Positions 1 through 8,585 of a stretch of DNA of 64,000 nt are shown piece by piece. Origin of the DNA: SLRI01 sp964402505 (lineage in GTDB: Bacteria; Pseudomonadota; Alphaproteobacteria; Geminicoccales; Geminicoccaceae); the NCBI GenBank assembly GCA_964402505.1, contig CAYOCP010000003.1, positions 124,001 through 188,000 on the forward strand, in the 5' to 3' direction. The position numbers and the translations under genes were made by a program. The notes beneath the pieces were generated by a model. It was given only the letters and a program-made list of their open reading frames with translations. It was not told the origin of the DNA and ran no database searches. Numbering within the stretch: position 1 is the first letter of the stretch; every line of letters begins with the position of its first letter.

Positions 1-74
1 CGCACGCCGCCGAACGTCTTGTGGACGTCGACGACGTCGAGAAGGATGTCATGGGCTTCGCCACCTGCCGCCAT
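1..74 (-). CDS. ABC transporter ATP-binding protein (N-terminal 24 residues only)
   Basis: Reading leftward from an ATG at 72-74, the frame stays open to the window edge. After about ten residues it gives LLDVVDVHKTFGGV, which resembles the first beta strand and A-loop region of ABC ATPases of sugar or branched-chain amino acid importers (typically LEVRNLTKRFGG). The Walker A motif would lie just outside the window. The family call therefore rests on this opening alone. Substrate and subfamily cannot be told. Confidence 0.6.
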   Translation of the reverse strand, partial: MAAGGEAHDILLDVVDVHKTFGGV

Positions 75-169
75 GCCCCGCCCGCCATGCGTGGCCCGCC
101 CGGAAGGGGCGGGATGTGGGCGTTTAGCCGCGATCGATCCCCGTCGCAACCCGGGCCCGGTCGAAAGGG

Positions 170-397
170 TCAGGCGATGGTGCCGCCCCGGCCTCTGGGC
201 GCGGTCGCGGCCGCGCGCTCGCGGGCCTGGCGAAACGTCAGCTTCTGGCGCGCCAGAAGCTCGATCGAGCGACGGTCCGCCTGGAGCGGCGCCTGGAAGA
301 CGACCTCGATCAGGCTCCGGGGATCGAGTGCCGCGACGCGCTGGCTCCCGCCCATGATCGTGATCTCGAGAAGGATCTCGTCGGGCTCCGGCTGCAT
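170..397 (-). CDS. small DUF6898-like protein
   Basis: This 75-residue protein starts with ATG at 397 and ends at 170. Its N-terminal half (ILLEITIMGGSQRVAALDP) followed by a helical segment rich in Arg and Ala (ELLARQKLTFRQARER) matches my recollection of DUF6898. That is a short, uncharacterised alphaproteobacterial family with an opening beta hairpin carrying a 'RV.A.D' motif and a C-terminal helix. It has no signal peptide or membrane segment, so it is probably cytoplasmic. It stands alone between the ABC ATPase start (same strand) and the divergent RND operon. Function is unknown. The family match is from memory and moderately secure. Confidence 0.6.
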   Translation of the reverse strand: MQPEPDEILLEITIMGGSQRVAALDPRSLIEVVFQAPLQADRRSIELLARQKLTFRQARERAAATAPRGRGGTIA

Positions 398-498
398 GCG
401 CCGATCCTATCGCATCGGCGGCACCCGGCGACAGGGCGGATTCGCGATTGCCCATCGACAGTGGCCGATCGGCGAACTAAGTGATGCCGCGGGACATA

Positions 499-511
499 TA
501 TCGAATCGATA
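499..511. promoter_or_regulatory. palindromic candidate operator upstream of the RND efflux operon
   Basis: A perfect 6-bp inverted repeat around one base, TATCGA-A-TCGATA, lies 42 bp before the adaptor ATG at 554. It sits in a locally AT-rich patch (ACATATATCG) in otherwise GC-rich DNA. RND pumps are often controlled by TetR- or MarR-type repressors binding such dyads near the promoter, but no regulator gene is adjacent here. The link to regulation is inferred from position and symmetry only. Confidence 0.35.
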
Positions 512-553
512 GAGGTGGCCGCGCCGGCAAGTCCGGCGGGGGGGGTGCGTGCG

Positions 554-1747
554 ATGAAGCATGGCTTGTCCGGGTTGTGCGGCGGGGCTTTCCGTCCGGC
601 GTTGCCGCTGGTCCTCGGCCTGGCGCTGGGGCTGGGCGGTCTCGCCGGCGAGCCTGCCCTGGCGCAGCAGGGGCAGCAGGCCGCAATGGTGCAGGTGGAC
701 GAGGTGATCACCGAGCCCCTGGTGCGGACCGTGCCGGTGCTCGGGCGGATCGTCACGCGCCAGGAGGGTCCGGTGGCCGCCCGGGTCGAGGGTCCGGTGG
801 CCGAGGTCGATGTCGAGGTGGGCGAACGTCTCGCCACGGGCGATCCGATCGCCGTGCTCGACAAGAAGCGCCTGCAGCTCGACTCCGCCCTCGCCGCCGC
901 CGAGCTCGCCGCCGCCGGGGCCGATCTCGCGGCCGCGCGCCGCGAGGCCGAGCTGCTCGAGCAGGAGCGCGACCGGCTGGTGGCGCTGCAGGGCTCGGCC
1001 GCCTTCTCGCGCGCCCGGCTCGACGACAAGACCAAGGAGCTCAACGTCGCCAACAGCCGGATCGAGGCGGCGGCGGCACGTCTCGAGCAGGCGCGGGTGG
1101 CGCTCGACTACCGCAACGCCGACCTCGCGGACGCCGAGATCAGAGCACCCTATCCGGGCGTGGTGGTGCAGAAGCACGTCAGCGCCGGCGCTCATGTCCG
1201 GGTCGGCGATCCGGTGGTGACGCTGGTCGACGACACCGCTCTCGAGGTCGAGGCGGACGTGCCGGCGGTCAGGCTCTTCGAGCTCGAGCCGGGCACGCCC
1301 GTCACCTTCGAGATCGCGGGCGGCGGCCACGAACAGAAGCGGCACGAGGCGGTGCTCCGGGCGATCGTGCCGATGGAGAATCCGTTGACCCGCACGCGGG
1401 CCGTGCGCTTCACCTCCGTCGATGGCGGGCTCGATGCCGCCCGGGCGATCGGCCAGAGCGTCACGGTCGAGATCCCCATCGGCGCCCCCCGCGACGTGGT
1501 CAGCGTCCACAAGGACGCCGTCACGATCAATCTCGGCACGCGCCAGGTCTACGTCGTCGGCGAGAACGATGTCGTTCAGCCGCGGCCGGTGGTGCTCGGT
1601 GCCGCCATCGGCAATCGCTTCGAGGTGCTGGACGGCCTGGCGCCCGGCGAGCTGGTCGTGACCCGCGGCAACGAGCGCCTCAGGCCCGGCCAGACGGTCG
1701 CCTACGGTGCCCCGGCGAACGGCGCCGCCGGGGATCAGAAGGGCTAG
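554..1747 (+). CDS. RND efflux periplasmic adaptor (membrane fusion protein, HlyD/AcrA type)
   Basis: This is the periplasmic adaptor that joins an inner-membrane RND pump to an outer-membrane channel. I chose the ATG at 554, preceded by a G-rich Shine-Dalgarno, over the upstream GTG at 515. It opens a clear signal peptide: basic MKHG, a long Leu/Gly/Ala core, then ALAQQ. The mature part has a split lipoyl/barrel-sandwich motif (AARVEGPVAEVDVEVGERL early and RAPYPGVVVQKHVSAGAHV later), a helical hairpin rich in Leu, Glu and Arg between them, then beta-barrel and membrane-proximal domains. At 397 residues the length is normal. The pump gene begins 5 bp downstream, so the two are cotranscribed. 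No outer-membrane factor is in the window. Confidence 0.92.
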   Translation: MKHGLSGLCGGAFRPALPLVLGLALGLGGLAGEPALAQQGQQAAMVQVDEVITEPLVRTVPVLGRIVTRQEGPVAARVEGPVAEVDVEVGERLATGDPIAVLDKKRLQLDSALAAAELAAAGADLAAARREAELLEQERDRLVALQGSAAFSRARLDDKTKELNVANSRIEAAAARLEQARVALDYRNADLADAEIRAPYPGVVVQKHVSAGAHVRVGDPVVTLVDDTALEVEADVPAVRLFELEPGTPVTFEIAGGGHEQKRHEAVLRAIVPMENPLTRTRAVRFTSVDGGLDAARAIGQSVTVEIPIGAPRDVVSVHKDAVTINLGTRQVYVVGENDVVQPRPVVLGAAIGNRFEVLDGLAPGELVVTRGNERLRPGQTVAYGAPANGAAGDQKG

Positions 1748-1752
1748 CCCGC

Positions 1753-4700
1753 TTGAACCTGATCCGTCTCGCCATCGACCGGCCGATCGCGGTCATCGCG
1801 GCCGTGCTCATGGCGGTGATGTTCGGCTACGTGGCGCTCACCACCATTCCGATCCAGCTCGCCCCGGACGTGGCGAAGCCGGTGATCTCGATCACCACGA
1901 ACTGGCCGGGTGCGGCGCCGGCCGAGGTCGAGCGCGAGATCGTCAACGAGCAGGAGGAGGTGTTCAAGGGTCTCGAGGGGCTCGAGCGGATCGAGAGCAA
2001 GTCGGAGGACGGTCAGGCGACGGTGACGCTCGAGTTCACGCTCGACACCGACATGGACCGCGCTTTGCTCCTCGTCGCCAACCGGCTGCAGCGGGTGCCG
2101 AGCTATCCGGCCGAGGCCGACGAGCCCTCCATCTCGACCTCGAGCGACGACGACAGCGCCATCGCCTGGTTCGTCATCACGCGCGCCCCGGGCAACGAGC
2201 AGCCGATCGAATCCTTCGGCCCCTTCGCCGAGGACACCGTGCAGGACCGCCTGCAGCGGGTGGCCGGCGTCGCCCGGGTCGACATCTTCGGCGGTGCCGA
2301 GCGCGAGCTGCAGGTCATCATCCGGCCGGAGGAGCTCGCCCGCTACGGTCTCACCGTGCCCGACGTCGTCGACACGCTCCGCGGCGCCGGCATCTCGCTC
2401 AGCGCCGGCGACGTGGCCGAGGGCAAGCGGCGCTACGTGGTCCGCACGGAGGGCGAACTGACCACGCCCGAGGCGGTCGAGAGCGTCGTGCTGCGGTCGA
2501 TGGAGGACCCGCTGACCGGCCGGCTCGCGCGCATCACCGTGGCGGACATAGCGCTCGTGCGCTTCGGCTACAGCGAGACGGTGGCGAGCATTCGCGTGCT
2601 CGGCGAGCCGGCTCTCGTCGGCCGGGCGATCCGCGAGACGGGCTCCAACGTCATCGAGACCATGAAGGGCATCCACGCCGCCGTCGACGAGCTCAACGCC
2701 GCGGCCCTGCCCAATGCCGGCCTGCAATTGCGGCAGGTCTACGACGAGACCATCTACATCAACAGCGCGATCGACCTCGTCACGCAGAACATCTATGTCG
2801 GCGGCACGCTCGCCGCCCTCGTGCTCCTGCTGTTCCTGCGCTCGTTCGGCGCCACCCTGATCGTCTCGGTCGCCATTCCCGTCTCGGTCATCGCCAGCTT
2901 CGTCGCCATGGCCGCCATGGGCCGGTCGATCAACGTCGTCTCGCTCGCCGGCATCGCCTTCGCCGTCGGCATGGTGGTCGACGCGGCCATCGTCGTGCTC
3001 GAGAACATCTACCGCCTGCGCCAGGAGGGCCGGTCGCCTGCCGAGGCGGCCTACGAGGGTGCCGCCCAGGTCTGGGGGGCGATCCTCGTCTCGGCGCTCA
3101 CCACCGTCATGGTGTTCATCCCCATCCTCACGATGAAGCTCGAGGTGGGCCAGCTCTTCCGCGACATCGCCGTCGCCATCTCGGTCGCCGTGCTGCTCTC
3201 GCTTCTGGTCGCCATCACGCTCATTCCGGCCATGTCGAAGCGCCTGCTCGGCGGCACCGACGGCAGCCTCGTCATGCGCCGCATACCGGTCGTCGACGAT
3301 CTGGCCGGCCTCTTCGTGAAGGCGGTGCTCTGGACCACCCGGCGCGTCTGCGCCTCCGTGCCGCTCTCGCTCGCGGTGGTCGCCAGCGTCACGTTCGTCG
3401 CCGGCTATCTCGCCTGGGCCAACCTGCCGAAGCTCGAATATCTGCCGCAGGGCAACCAGAACCTCGTCTTCGGCATCGTGCTGCCGCCGCCCGGCTACAA
3501 TCTCCGGACGATGACCGACATCGCCACCGACGTCGAGGGTGCCACCCGCCATCTCTGGGCCAGCGAGACCGGCCCCGAGCCCACGGCGGACGGTGTTCCC
3601 AAGCTCGACGAGTTCTTCTTCGTCGCCTTTCGCGGCAACATGTTCGTGGGCGGCAGCTCGGCCGACATGGAGCGCGCCGGGGCGCTGATCGAGCCCCTGA
3701 CCGCTCCGGTGTATCGCGAGCCCGGCACCTTCGGCTTCTTCAGCCAGCCCTCGATCTTCGGCGGCGGCATCGGCGGCGGGCGGACCATCGACTTCGACAT
3801 CTCCGGCCCCGACCTCGAGACGGTGCTCGCCATCGCCCAGCGCGCCACCGGCATGATCGCCGGGCTCCTGCCGCGCGAGGAGGGCCACCAGTTCCGCCCC
3901 GATCCCGGCCTGGAGCTGGGTGCCCCGGAGATCCGCCTCTTTCCCGATCGTCTCCGGCTCGCCGATGCCGGTGTTTCGGCGCGCAACTTCGCGCTCAGCG
4001 TCGATGCCTTCAACGACGGCCTTCGGGTCGACGAGATCTCGGTGGACGGCAAGCAGATCGACCTGACGCTCAAGGGACCCGAGGGCAATGCCGAGGCGAC
4101 GCAGGGCATCGAGGCCCTGCCGATCGTCACGGCCCAGGGCCACATCCTGCCGGCCGGCTCGCTCTCGCGTGTCGAGGTCACGGCGGGACCCACCGAGATC
4201 CGTCATGTCGAGCGGCAGCGCACGGTGACGCTCAAGGTGAGCCCGGCGCCGTCCCTGCCGCTCGAGGTGGCGCTCGACATTCTCCAGGATCAGGTGGTGA
4301 CGCCGCTGAGCCAGGAAGGCCTGCCGCCCGGCGTGCATCTGCGGCTATCCGGCACGGCCGACCAGCTCACCCAGACCTTTGACGCCATGGTGCTCGACCT
4401 GGCGCTCGCCGTGGTCATCGTCTATCTGGTCATGGCGGTGCTCTTCGAGAGCTTCGTCTACCCGCTCGTGATCCTCTTCTCGGTGCCGCTCGCCGCCGCG
4501 GGTGGCGTCGCCGGACTCTTCGTCCTCAACCTCCACACCTTCCAGCCGCTCGACATGCTGACGCTTCTGGGCTTCGTGATCCTGGTCGGCATCGTCGTCA
4601 ACAACGCCATCCTGCTGGTTCACCAGACCCTGTTCGAGCTGCGCGAGAACGGGCGCGGGCCGATCGACGCCATCACCTCGGCGGTGCGCAACCGCCTTCG

Positions 4701-4941
4701 GCCGATCTTCATGTCGACCATGACCTCGGTCTTCGGCATGCTGCCCCTGGTGCTCTTTCCGGGGCCCGGCTCCGAGCTCTATCGCGGCCTGGGGTCGGTC
4801 GTCGTCGGCGGCCTGTCGCTCTCGGCGGTCCTGACCCTCCTCCTGATTCCGCCCTTGATGGCGCTCGTGCTGGTGCGCCGGCGGCACCGGGTGGCCGCAT
4901 CCCGCATGGCGAGGGGGGCTGCCCCGGCACCCGCCGAGTAG
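1753..4941 (+). CDS. RND family efflux pump, inner-membrane permease (AcrB/MexF-like)
   Basis: This is the proton-driven drug or metabolite exporter subunit, 1062 residues, a standard RND length. The TTG at 1753 gives the family-typical start NLIRLAIDRPIAV, with TM1 immediately after. It lies 5 bp after the adaptor stop. It shows the duplicated RND fold: TM1, a large periplasmic porter domain, a TM2-TM6 block (YVGGTLAALVLLLFLRSFGATL; GMVVDAAIVVLEN), TM7, a second porter domain, and a TM8-TM12 block ending at about residue 1040. The TM4 proton-relay Asp is present (D410), while the second Asp of the AcrB pair is Ala, which is common in many RND subfamilies. The substrate cannot be predicted. 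Confidence 0.95.
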   Translation: MNLIRLAIDRPIAVIAAVLMAVMFGYVALTTIPIQLAPDVAKPVISITTNWPGAAPAEVEREIVNEQEEVFKGLEGLERIESKSEDGQATVTLEFTLDTDMDRALLLVANRLQRVPSYPAEADEPSISTSSDDDSAIAWFVITRAPGNEQPIESFGPFAEDTVQDRLQRVAGVARVDIFGGAERELQVIIRPEELARYGLTVPDVVDTLRGAGISLSAGDVAEGKRRYVVRTEGELTTPEAVESVVLRSMEDPLTGRLARITVADIALVRFGYSETVASIRVLGEPALVGRAIRETGSNVIETMKGIHAAVDELNAAALPNAGLQLRQVYDETIYINSAIDLVTQNIYVGGTLAALVLLLFLRSFGATLIVSVAIPVSVIASFVAMAAMGRSINVVSLAGIAFAVGMVVDAAIVVLENIYRLRQEGRSPAEAAYEGAAQVWGAILVSALTTVMVFIPILTMKLEVGQLFRDIAVAISVAVLLSLLVAITLIPAMSKRLLGGTDGSLVMRRIPVVDDLAGLFVKAVLWTTRRVCASVPLSLAVVASVTFVAGYLAWANLPKLEYLPQGNQNLVFGIVLPPPGYNLRTMTDIATDVEGATRHLWASETGPEPTADGVPKLDEFFFVAFRGNMFVGGSSADMERAGALIEPLTAPVYREPGTFGFFSQPSIFGGGIGGGRTIDFDISGPDLETVLAIAQRATGMIAGLLPREEGHQFRPDPGLELGAPEIRLFPDRLRLADAGVSARNFALSVDAFNDGLRVDEISVDGKQIDLTLKGPEGNAEATQGIEALPIVTAQGHILPAGSLSRVEVTAGPTEIRHVERQRTVTLKVSPAPSLPLEVALDILQDQVVTPLSQEGLPPGVHLRLSGTADQLTQTFDAMVLDLALAVVIVYLVMAVLFESFVYPLVILFSVPLAAAGGVAGLFVLNLHTFQPLDMLTLLGFVILVGIVVNNAILLVHQTLFELRENGRGPIDAITSAVRNRLRPIFMSTMTSVFGMLPLVLFPGPGSELYRGLGSVVVGGLSLSAVLTLLLIPPLMALVLVRRRHRVAASRMARGAAPAPAE

Positions 4942-4992
4942 CCAGCCTTAATGGCCGGTGTGACCCCGGTATGCTGAACACAGGCTTAACCA

Positions 4993-5014
4993 AGAGGCTT
5001 AGGCTTCGGCCTCT
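4993..5014 (+). terminator. weak hairpin between the RND operon and the cadherin-like gene
   Basis: The arms AGAGGC (4993-4998) and GCCTCT (5009-5014) can pair. An alternative shorter stem, AGGC-TTCG-GCCT (5001-5012), has a stable UUCG-type tetraloop. It lies about 50 bp after the RND pump stop. No T-run follows, so it may be a weak terminator or part of the 5' leader of the next gene (ATG at 5073). Confidence 0.3.
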
Positions 5015-5072
5015 CCATCTGCCCTAGTCTTCGAGCGCAGGTCGCCCGACCCACGTTCGAGGAGTGCAGACC

Positions 5073-6500
5073 ATGGCCGATCCCGTCCAGCCCGTGCCCT
5101 TCCCCCAGCCCGTGCCCGTTCCGGTGCCGGCTCCGGTCGTGAGCAGCGCGGCACCTGCTGCGGTGCCCGGCGGCGACGATCGCGCCCCGCCGCTGTCGCT
5201 GGACGCCGCCACGCCTCCGGACCAGGCCGGAGCCGATGCGCCGGCCGGCGACGCCATCCCGCCCGTCGCAGCGGTCGAGCCCGGCGCCGGCCCGGCCGAT
5301 GGCGGCACCCGGCCGCCCGGCGGCGGTGGGGCCGATTTCACCGCCTATGACCAGGGCGAGCTCGGTCCCGGCCTCGATCCGACCGGCGCACTCGGACCCA
5401 CGTCGCTCGCCCATGCGGCGCCGATGACCGAGCCCGAGCGCGGCGTTCCCGGCGATGGCGGGCGCGGCCTCCTTGCGGGCGATCCCGGCGGCGGCTCCGG
5501 TGGCGGCGGGCCGAGCGGCCCGCAGGCGAACCGCGCGCCTTTGGCCTGCGACGATCACGTCACGGCCGGCGAGAACCAGGTGCGCAGGATCGCGCTCGAT
5601 GAGCTTCTCGCCAACGACCGCGACCCCGACGGCGATCCGCTCGACCTCGTCTCCGTTCAGGACGCGGAGAACGGCACGGTGCGGCTGGGTGGTGACGGCT
5701 TTCTCTATTTCCAGCCGACCCGGGACCACCACGGTGACGCCGGCTTCACCTACACGATCGGCGACGGCAAGGGCGGCTTCTCGACCGCCGAGGTCCGCCT
5801 CGACGTGCGCGCCAACACCGACCCGCACGCCACCGACGACAATGTGAGCACCACCGTCGACAAGCTGAAGGTCATCGAGCCCTCGAACCTCGTCAACGAC
5901 GACTTCGACGCCGATGGCGACGCCCTTCGCCTCGTCTCGGTGCAGAACGCGCAGCACGGCCAGGTCTGGATCGGCCAGGACGGCAAGCTCTACTTCCAGC
6001 CCGACCCGGGCTTCGTCGGCGAGGCGCGCTTCAGCTACACCATCACCGACGACCGGGGCGGCATCGACACGGCGCGCGTCGATGTCCACGTCCACGAGAC
6101 GGGCTGGCAGAAGGGCGAGCCCGGCAACCATGCGCCGATCGCGACCGACGACCACCTGACCGCGAGAGTGGACACGCTCAAGGTGGTCGAGCAGTCCAAC
6201 CTGACGAATGACGACTTCGACGCCGATGGCGACGCGCTGCGCATCGTCTCGGTGCAGCAGGCGGAGAACGGCACGGTCTGGCTGGGCCAGGAGGGCGAGC
6301 TCTATTTCCGGCCGGATGCGGGCTTCGTCGGCGAGGCGGGCTTCAGCTACACGGTCACCGATGACCGGGGCGGGCTGGACACGGCGCGCGTCACGGTCGA
6401 GGTCGCCGGCTCCGGGAGCGGAGCACCGGGGCCGGAGCATTGCGGCTGCGGCGGCGATGCCATCGCCAGCCTCGTGCCACCGGCGGACCTCGTCGTCTGA
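5073..6500 (+). CDS. protein with three tandem cadherin-like (tandem-95) repeats
   Basis: This 475-residue protein of unknown role starts at the ATG at 5073, with CGAGGAG just upstream; the GTG at 5064 is less likely. It has a Pro/Val-rich opening (PVPFPQPVPVPVPAP), then a Gly/Pro-rich low-complexity stretch to about residue 150. Three Ig/cadherin-like repeats of about 95-105 residues follow (roughly 152-247, 248-350 and 352-446), each with an Asp-rich turn (NDxDxDGDPL), an AENGTVxLGxDGxLYFQP strand pair and a FSYTITDxxGG end. Repeats 2 and 3 are nearly identical, so the duplication is recent. The tail has three Cys (HCGCGGD). No Sec signal is visible. Such repeats usually belong to secreted, Ca-binding adhesins, often type I-secreted, but no secretion genes are adjacent. 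Confidence 0.8.
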   Translation: MADPVQPVPFPQPVPVPVPAPVVSSAAPAAVPGGDDRAPPLSLDAATPPDQAGADAPAGDAIPPVAAVEPGAGPADGGTRPPGGGGADFTAYDQGELGPGLDPTGALGPTSLAHAAPMTEPERGVPGDGGRGLLAGDPGGGSGGGGPSGPQANRAPLACDDHVTAGENQVRRIALDELLANDRDPDGDPLDLVSVQDAENGTVRLGGDGFLYFQPTRDHHGDAGFTYTIGDGKGGFSTAEVRLDVRANTDPHATDDNVSTTVDKLKVIEPSNLVNDDFDADGDALRLVSVQNAQHGQVWIGQDGKLYFQPDPGFVGEARFSYTITDDRGGIDTARVDVHVHETGWQKGEPGNHAPIATDDHLTARVDTLKVVEQSNLTNDDFDADGDALRIVSVQQAENGTVWLGQEGELYFRPDAGFVGEAGFSYTVTDDRGGLDTARVTVEVAGSGSGAPGPEHCGCGGDAIASLVPPADLVV

Positions 6501-6515
6501 GCCGGCGCCGTTGCC

Positions 6516-6540
6516 GAGACGGCCCGCACGGGCCCGTCTC
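6516..6540 (+). terminator. strong GC-rich hairpin after the cadherin-like gene
   Basis: Fifteen bases after the stop at 6500, GAGACGG-CCCG can pair with CGGG-CCCGTCTC across a 2-base turn, with one bulged C. No T-run follows. Position and strength suggest transcript termination or 3'-end protection before dgcN. Confidence 0.45.
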
Positions 6541-6603
6541 GCCTCGCCCGCGTTCGCCTGCTAGGCTCGGCCACAGCAACAGCCAGTGGCGCGAGGCCAA
6601 CCC

Positions 6604-7599
6604 GTGATCGAGACGCCCTATCTCCTCTTCCTCGGCGACGTGGCGGACCAGCTCGCCGCCAAGACCGCACAAGGTGTCGTCCACTGGCGCCCGGATTCCT
6701 GCCTCGGCCAGCTTCGCCTGCCGGGCTGCAAGGCCGATCTCGGCCTGCCCGAGCTTTCGATCGAGGCTGCCGTCGAGGCGGGTGCCCGCACCTTTCTGGT
6801 CGGTGTCGCCAATGCCGGGGGCGTGCTGCCGCCGCACTGGGTCGCCAACATCGTCGACGCGATCGAGGCGGGCATGGATGTCGCTTCCGGCCTGCACGTG
6901 CGTCTCGGCGACGTGCCCGAGATCGCCGCCGCGGCCAGCCGGCACAACGCCCGCCTGCACGATGTCCGCCATCCGACCCGCACCTTCGCGACCGGCAAGG
7001 GCACGAAGCGGACCGGCAAGCGCCTGCTCGCCGTCGGCACCGACTGCTCCTGCGGCAAGATGTACACCACCCTCGCTCTCGAGCGGGAGATGCGCGAGCG
7101 CGGGCTGAAGGCCGATTTCCGCGCCACCGGCCAGACCGGCATCCTCATCACCGGCGAGGGCGTCTCGATCGATGCGGTGATCGCCGATTTCATCTCGGGG
7201 GCGGTCGAGTGGCTCTGTCCGGCCGGCGAGCCGGACCACTGGGACCTCGTCGAGGGTCAGGGCTCCCTCTTCCACCCCTCCTTCGCCGGCGTCAGCCTGG
7301 GCCTGCTGCACGGTGCGCAGCCCGATCTCCTCGTCCTCTGCCACGAGCCGACCCGCACCCATATGCGTGGCCTGCCGCACCAGAAGCTGCCGGGGCTCGA
7401 GGAATGTCTCGAGCGCAATCTCGAGGCGGCGCGGCTGACCAACCCGGACGTGCGGGCGCTCGGCCTCAGCATCAACACGGCGGCGCTCAACGAGGCCGCG
7501 GCGCGCGACTACATGGCCGAGGTCGAGGACAAGCTCGGCCTGCCCACGGTCGATGCGTTCCGCCTCGGCGTCGGTCGGCTGGTGGACGCGCTGCCGTGA
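6604..7599 (+). CDS. dgcN: N-acetyltransferase DgcN (D-glutamate N-acetylation, DUF1611 family)
   Basis: DgcN is reported to acetylate D-glutamate to N-acetyl-D-glutamate, the first step of a D-Glu catabolic route. I chose the GTG at 6604, which gives the family-typical start (V/M)IETPYLLFLGD with GAGG upstream, over the GTG at 6586. The 331-residue protein has the DUF1611 layout: an N-terminal Rossmann-like region (TFLVGVANAGGVLPPHW) and a P-loop-like GTDCSCGKMYTT at about residues 145-156 in the C-terminal nucleotide-binding-like domain. Later motifs are EGQGSLFHPSFAGVSLGLLHG and CHEPTR. It overlaps dgcA by 4 bp (GTGA), so the two are translationally coupled. Family assignment is firm; the reaction is taken from the characterised homologue. 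Confidence 0.85.
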   Translation: MIETPYLLFLGDVADQLAAKTAQGVVHWRPDSCLGQLRLPGCKADLGLPELSIEAAVEAGARTFLVGVANAGGVLPPHWVANIVDAIEAGMDVASGLHVRLGDVPEIAAAASRHNARLHDVRHPTRTFATGKGTKRTGKRLLAVGTDCSCGKMYTTLALEREMRERGLKADFRATGQTGILITGEGVSIDAVIADFISGAVEWLCPAGEPDHWDLVEGQGSLFHPSFAGVSLGLLHGAQPDLLVLCHEPTRTHMRGLPHQKLPGLEECLERNLEAARLTNPDVRALGLSINTAALNEAAARDYMAEVEDKLGLPTVDAFRLGVGRLVDALP

Positions 7600-8579
7600 C
7601 CGCTCGCCGGCTCGAGGTCGCCGTCGAGCGCTTCCCCCTGGCCAAGCCCTTCACCATCTCGCGGAGCAGCATAGACGAGCTCGAGCTGGTGACGGCGACC
7701 GTCACCGAAGGCGATTGCGCCGGGCGAGGCGAATGCCGGCCCTATTCCCGCTATGGCGAGACCACCCGAGGTGTCGTCGAGACGATCCTCGGGCAGGCGG
7801 CGCTGATCGAGGCCGGGGAGGGGCGGGAGGCGCTGCTGCGGGCGATGCCGGCCGGGGCGGCCCGGAACGCCATCGACTGCGCGCTCTGGGACCTCGAGGC
7901 GAAGACAGCCGGCCGGCCGGTCCACGCCCTTCTCGGCCTCCCCGAGCCCGTGCCGGTGCTCGTCACCTACACGATCGGCCTCGACACGCCCGCCGCCATG
8001 GCGGCCGAGGCGCGAACGGTGGGCCGACCGCTCCTCAAGCTCAAGCTCGGCGGCGAGGGTGATTTGGAGCGCGTGCGGGCGGTGCGCGAGGCCGTGCCCG
8101 AGGCGCGGCTGATCGTCGACGCCAACGAGGCCTGGACGCCCGGGATGGTGCTGGAATGGAGCGCCGGGCTGGCGAGCCTCGGGGTCGAGCTGATCGAGCA
8201 GCCGCTGCATGCCGGTCGCGACCGGGCGCTCGAGGGCCTGCCCCGGCCGGTGCCGCTCTGCGCCGACGAGAGCGCGCACGGCATCGAGGATCTCGAGGCG
8301 CTGGCGTCGCTCTACGACTGCATCAACATCAAGCTCGACAAGACCGGCGGGCTGACCGCGGCCCTGGCCCTGGCCGACGCCGCCGAGGAGCGGGGTTTCG
8401 GGCTGATGCTCGGCTGCATGATGGCCACCTCGCTCGCCATGGCGCCGGCCTTCGTGCTCGCCGGCCGCGCCCGGTTCGTCGATCTCGACGCGCCGTTGCT
8501 GTTGGCCCGGGACCGCGAGCACGCGATCGGCTACGAGGGCGCGATGATGCAGCCGCCGCCCCGGGACCTCTGGGGCTGA
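7596..8579 (+). CDS. dgcA: N-acetyl-D-glutamate racemase DgcA (enolase superfamily, dipeptide-epimerase type)
   Basis: This protein should interconvert N-acetyl-D- and N-acetyl-L-glutamate, completing the DgcN-DgcA route into L-Glu metabolism. The GTG at 7596 overlaps the dgcN stop. It has 327 residues, the usual size for dipeptide epimerase relatives. Visible enolase-superfamily features are an N-terminal capping domain (FPLAKPFTISR), the KLKLG catalytic Lys motif, metal ligands in IVDANEAW, ELIEQPL and CADES, and the second catalytic Lys in NIKLDKTGG. Without context it could be an L-Ala-D/L-Glu epimerase. The tight coupling to dgcN favours DgcA. Confidence 0.85.
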   Translation: MTARRLEVAVERFPLAKPFTISRSSIDELELVTATVTEGDCAGRGECRPYSRYGETTRGVVETILGQAALIEAGEGREALLRAMPAGAARNAIDCALWDLEAKTAGRPVHALLGLPEPVPVLVTYTIGLDTPAAMAAEARTVGRPLLKLKLGGEGDLERVRAVREAVPEARLIVDANEAWTPGMVLEWSAGLASLGVELIEQPLHAGRDRALEGLPRPVPLCADESAHGIEDLEALASLYDCINIKLDKTGGLTAALALADAAEERGFGLMLGCMMATSLAMAPAFVLAGRARFVDLDAPLLLARDREHAIGYEGAMMQPPPRDLWG

Positions 8580-8585
8580 GTCGGA

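Noticed and set aside
1744..4338. 864-codon minus-strand frame antisense to the RND pump
   Set aside because: Low-complexity Arg/Asp/His-rich translation without any family motif. The plus-strand pump is unmistakable.
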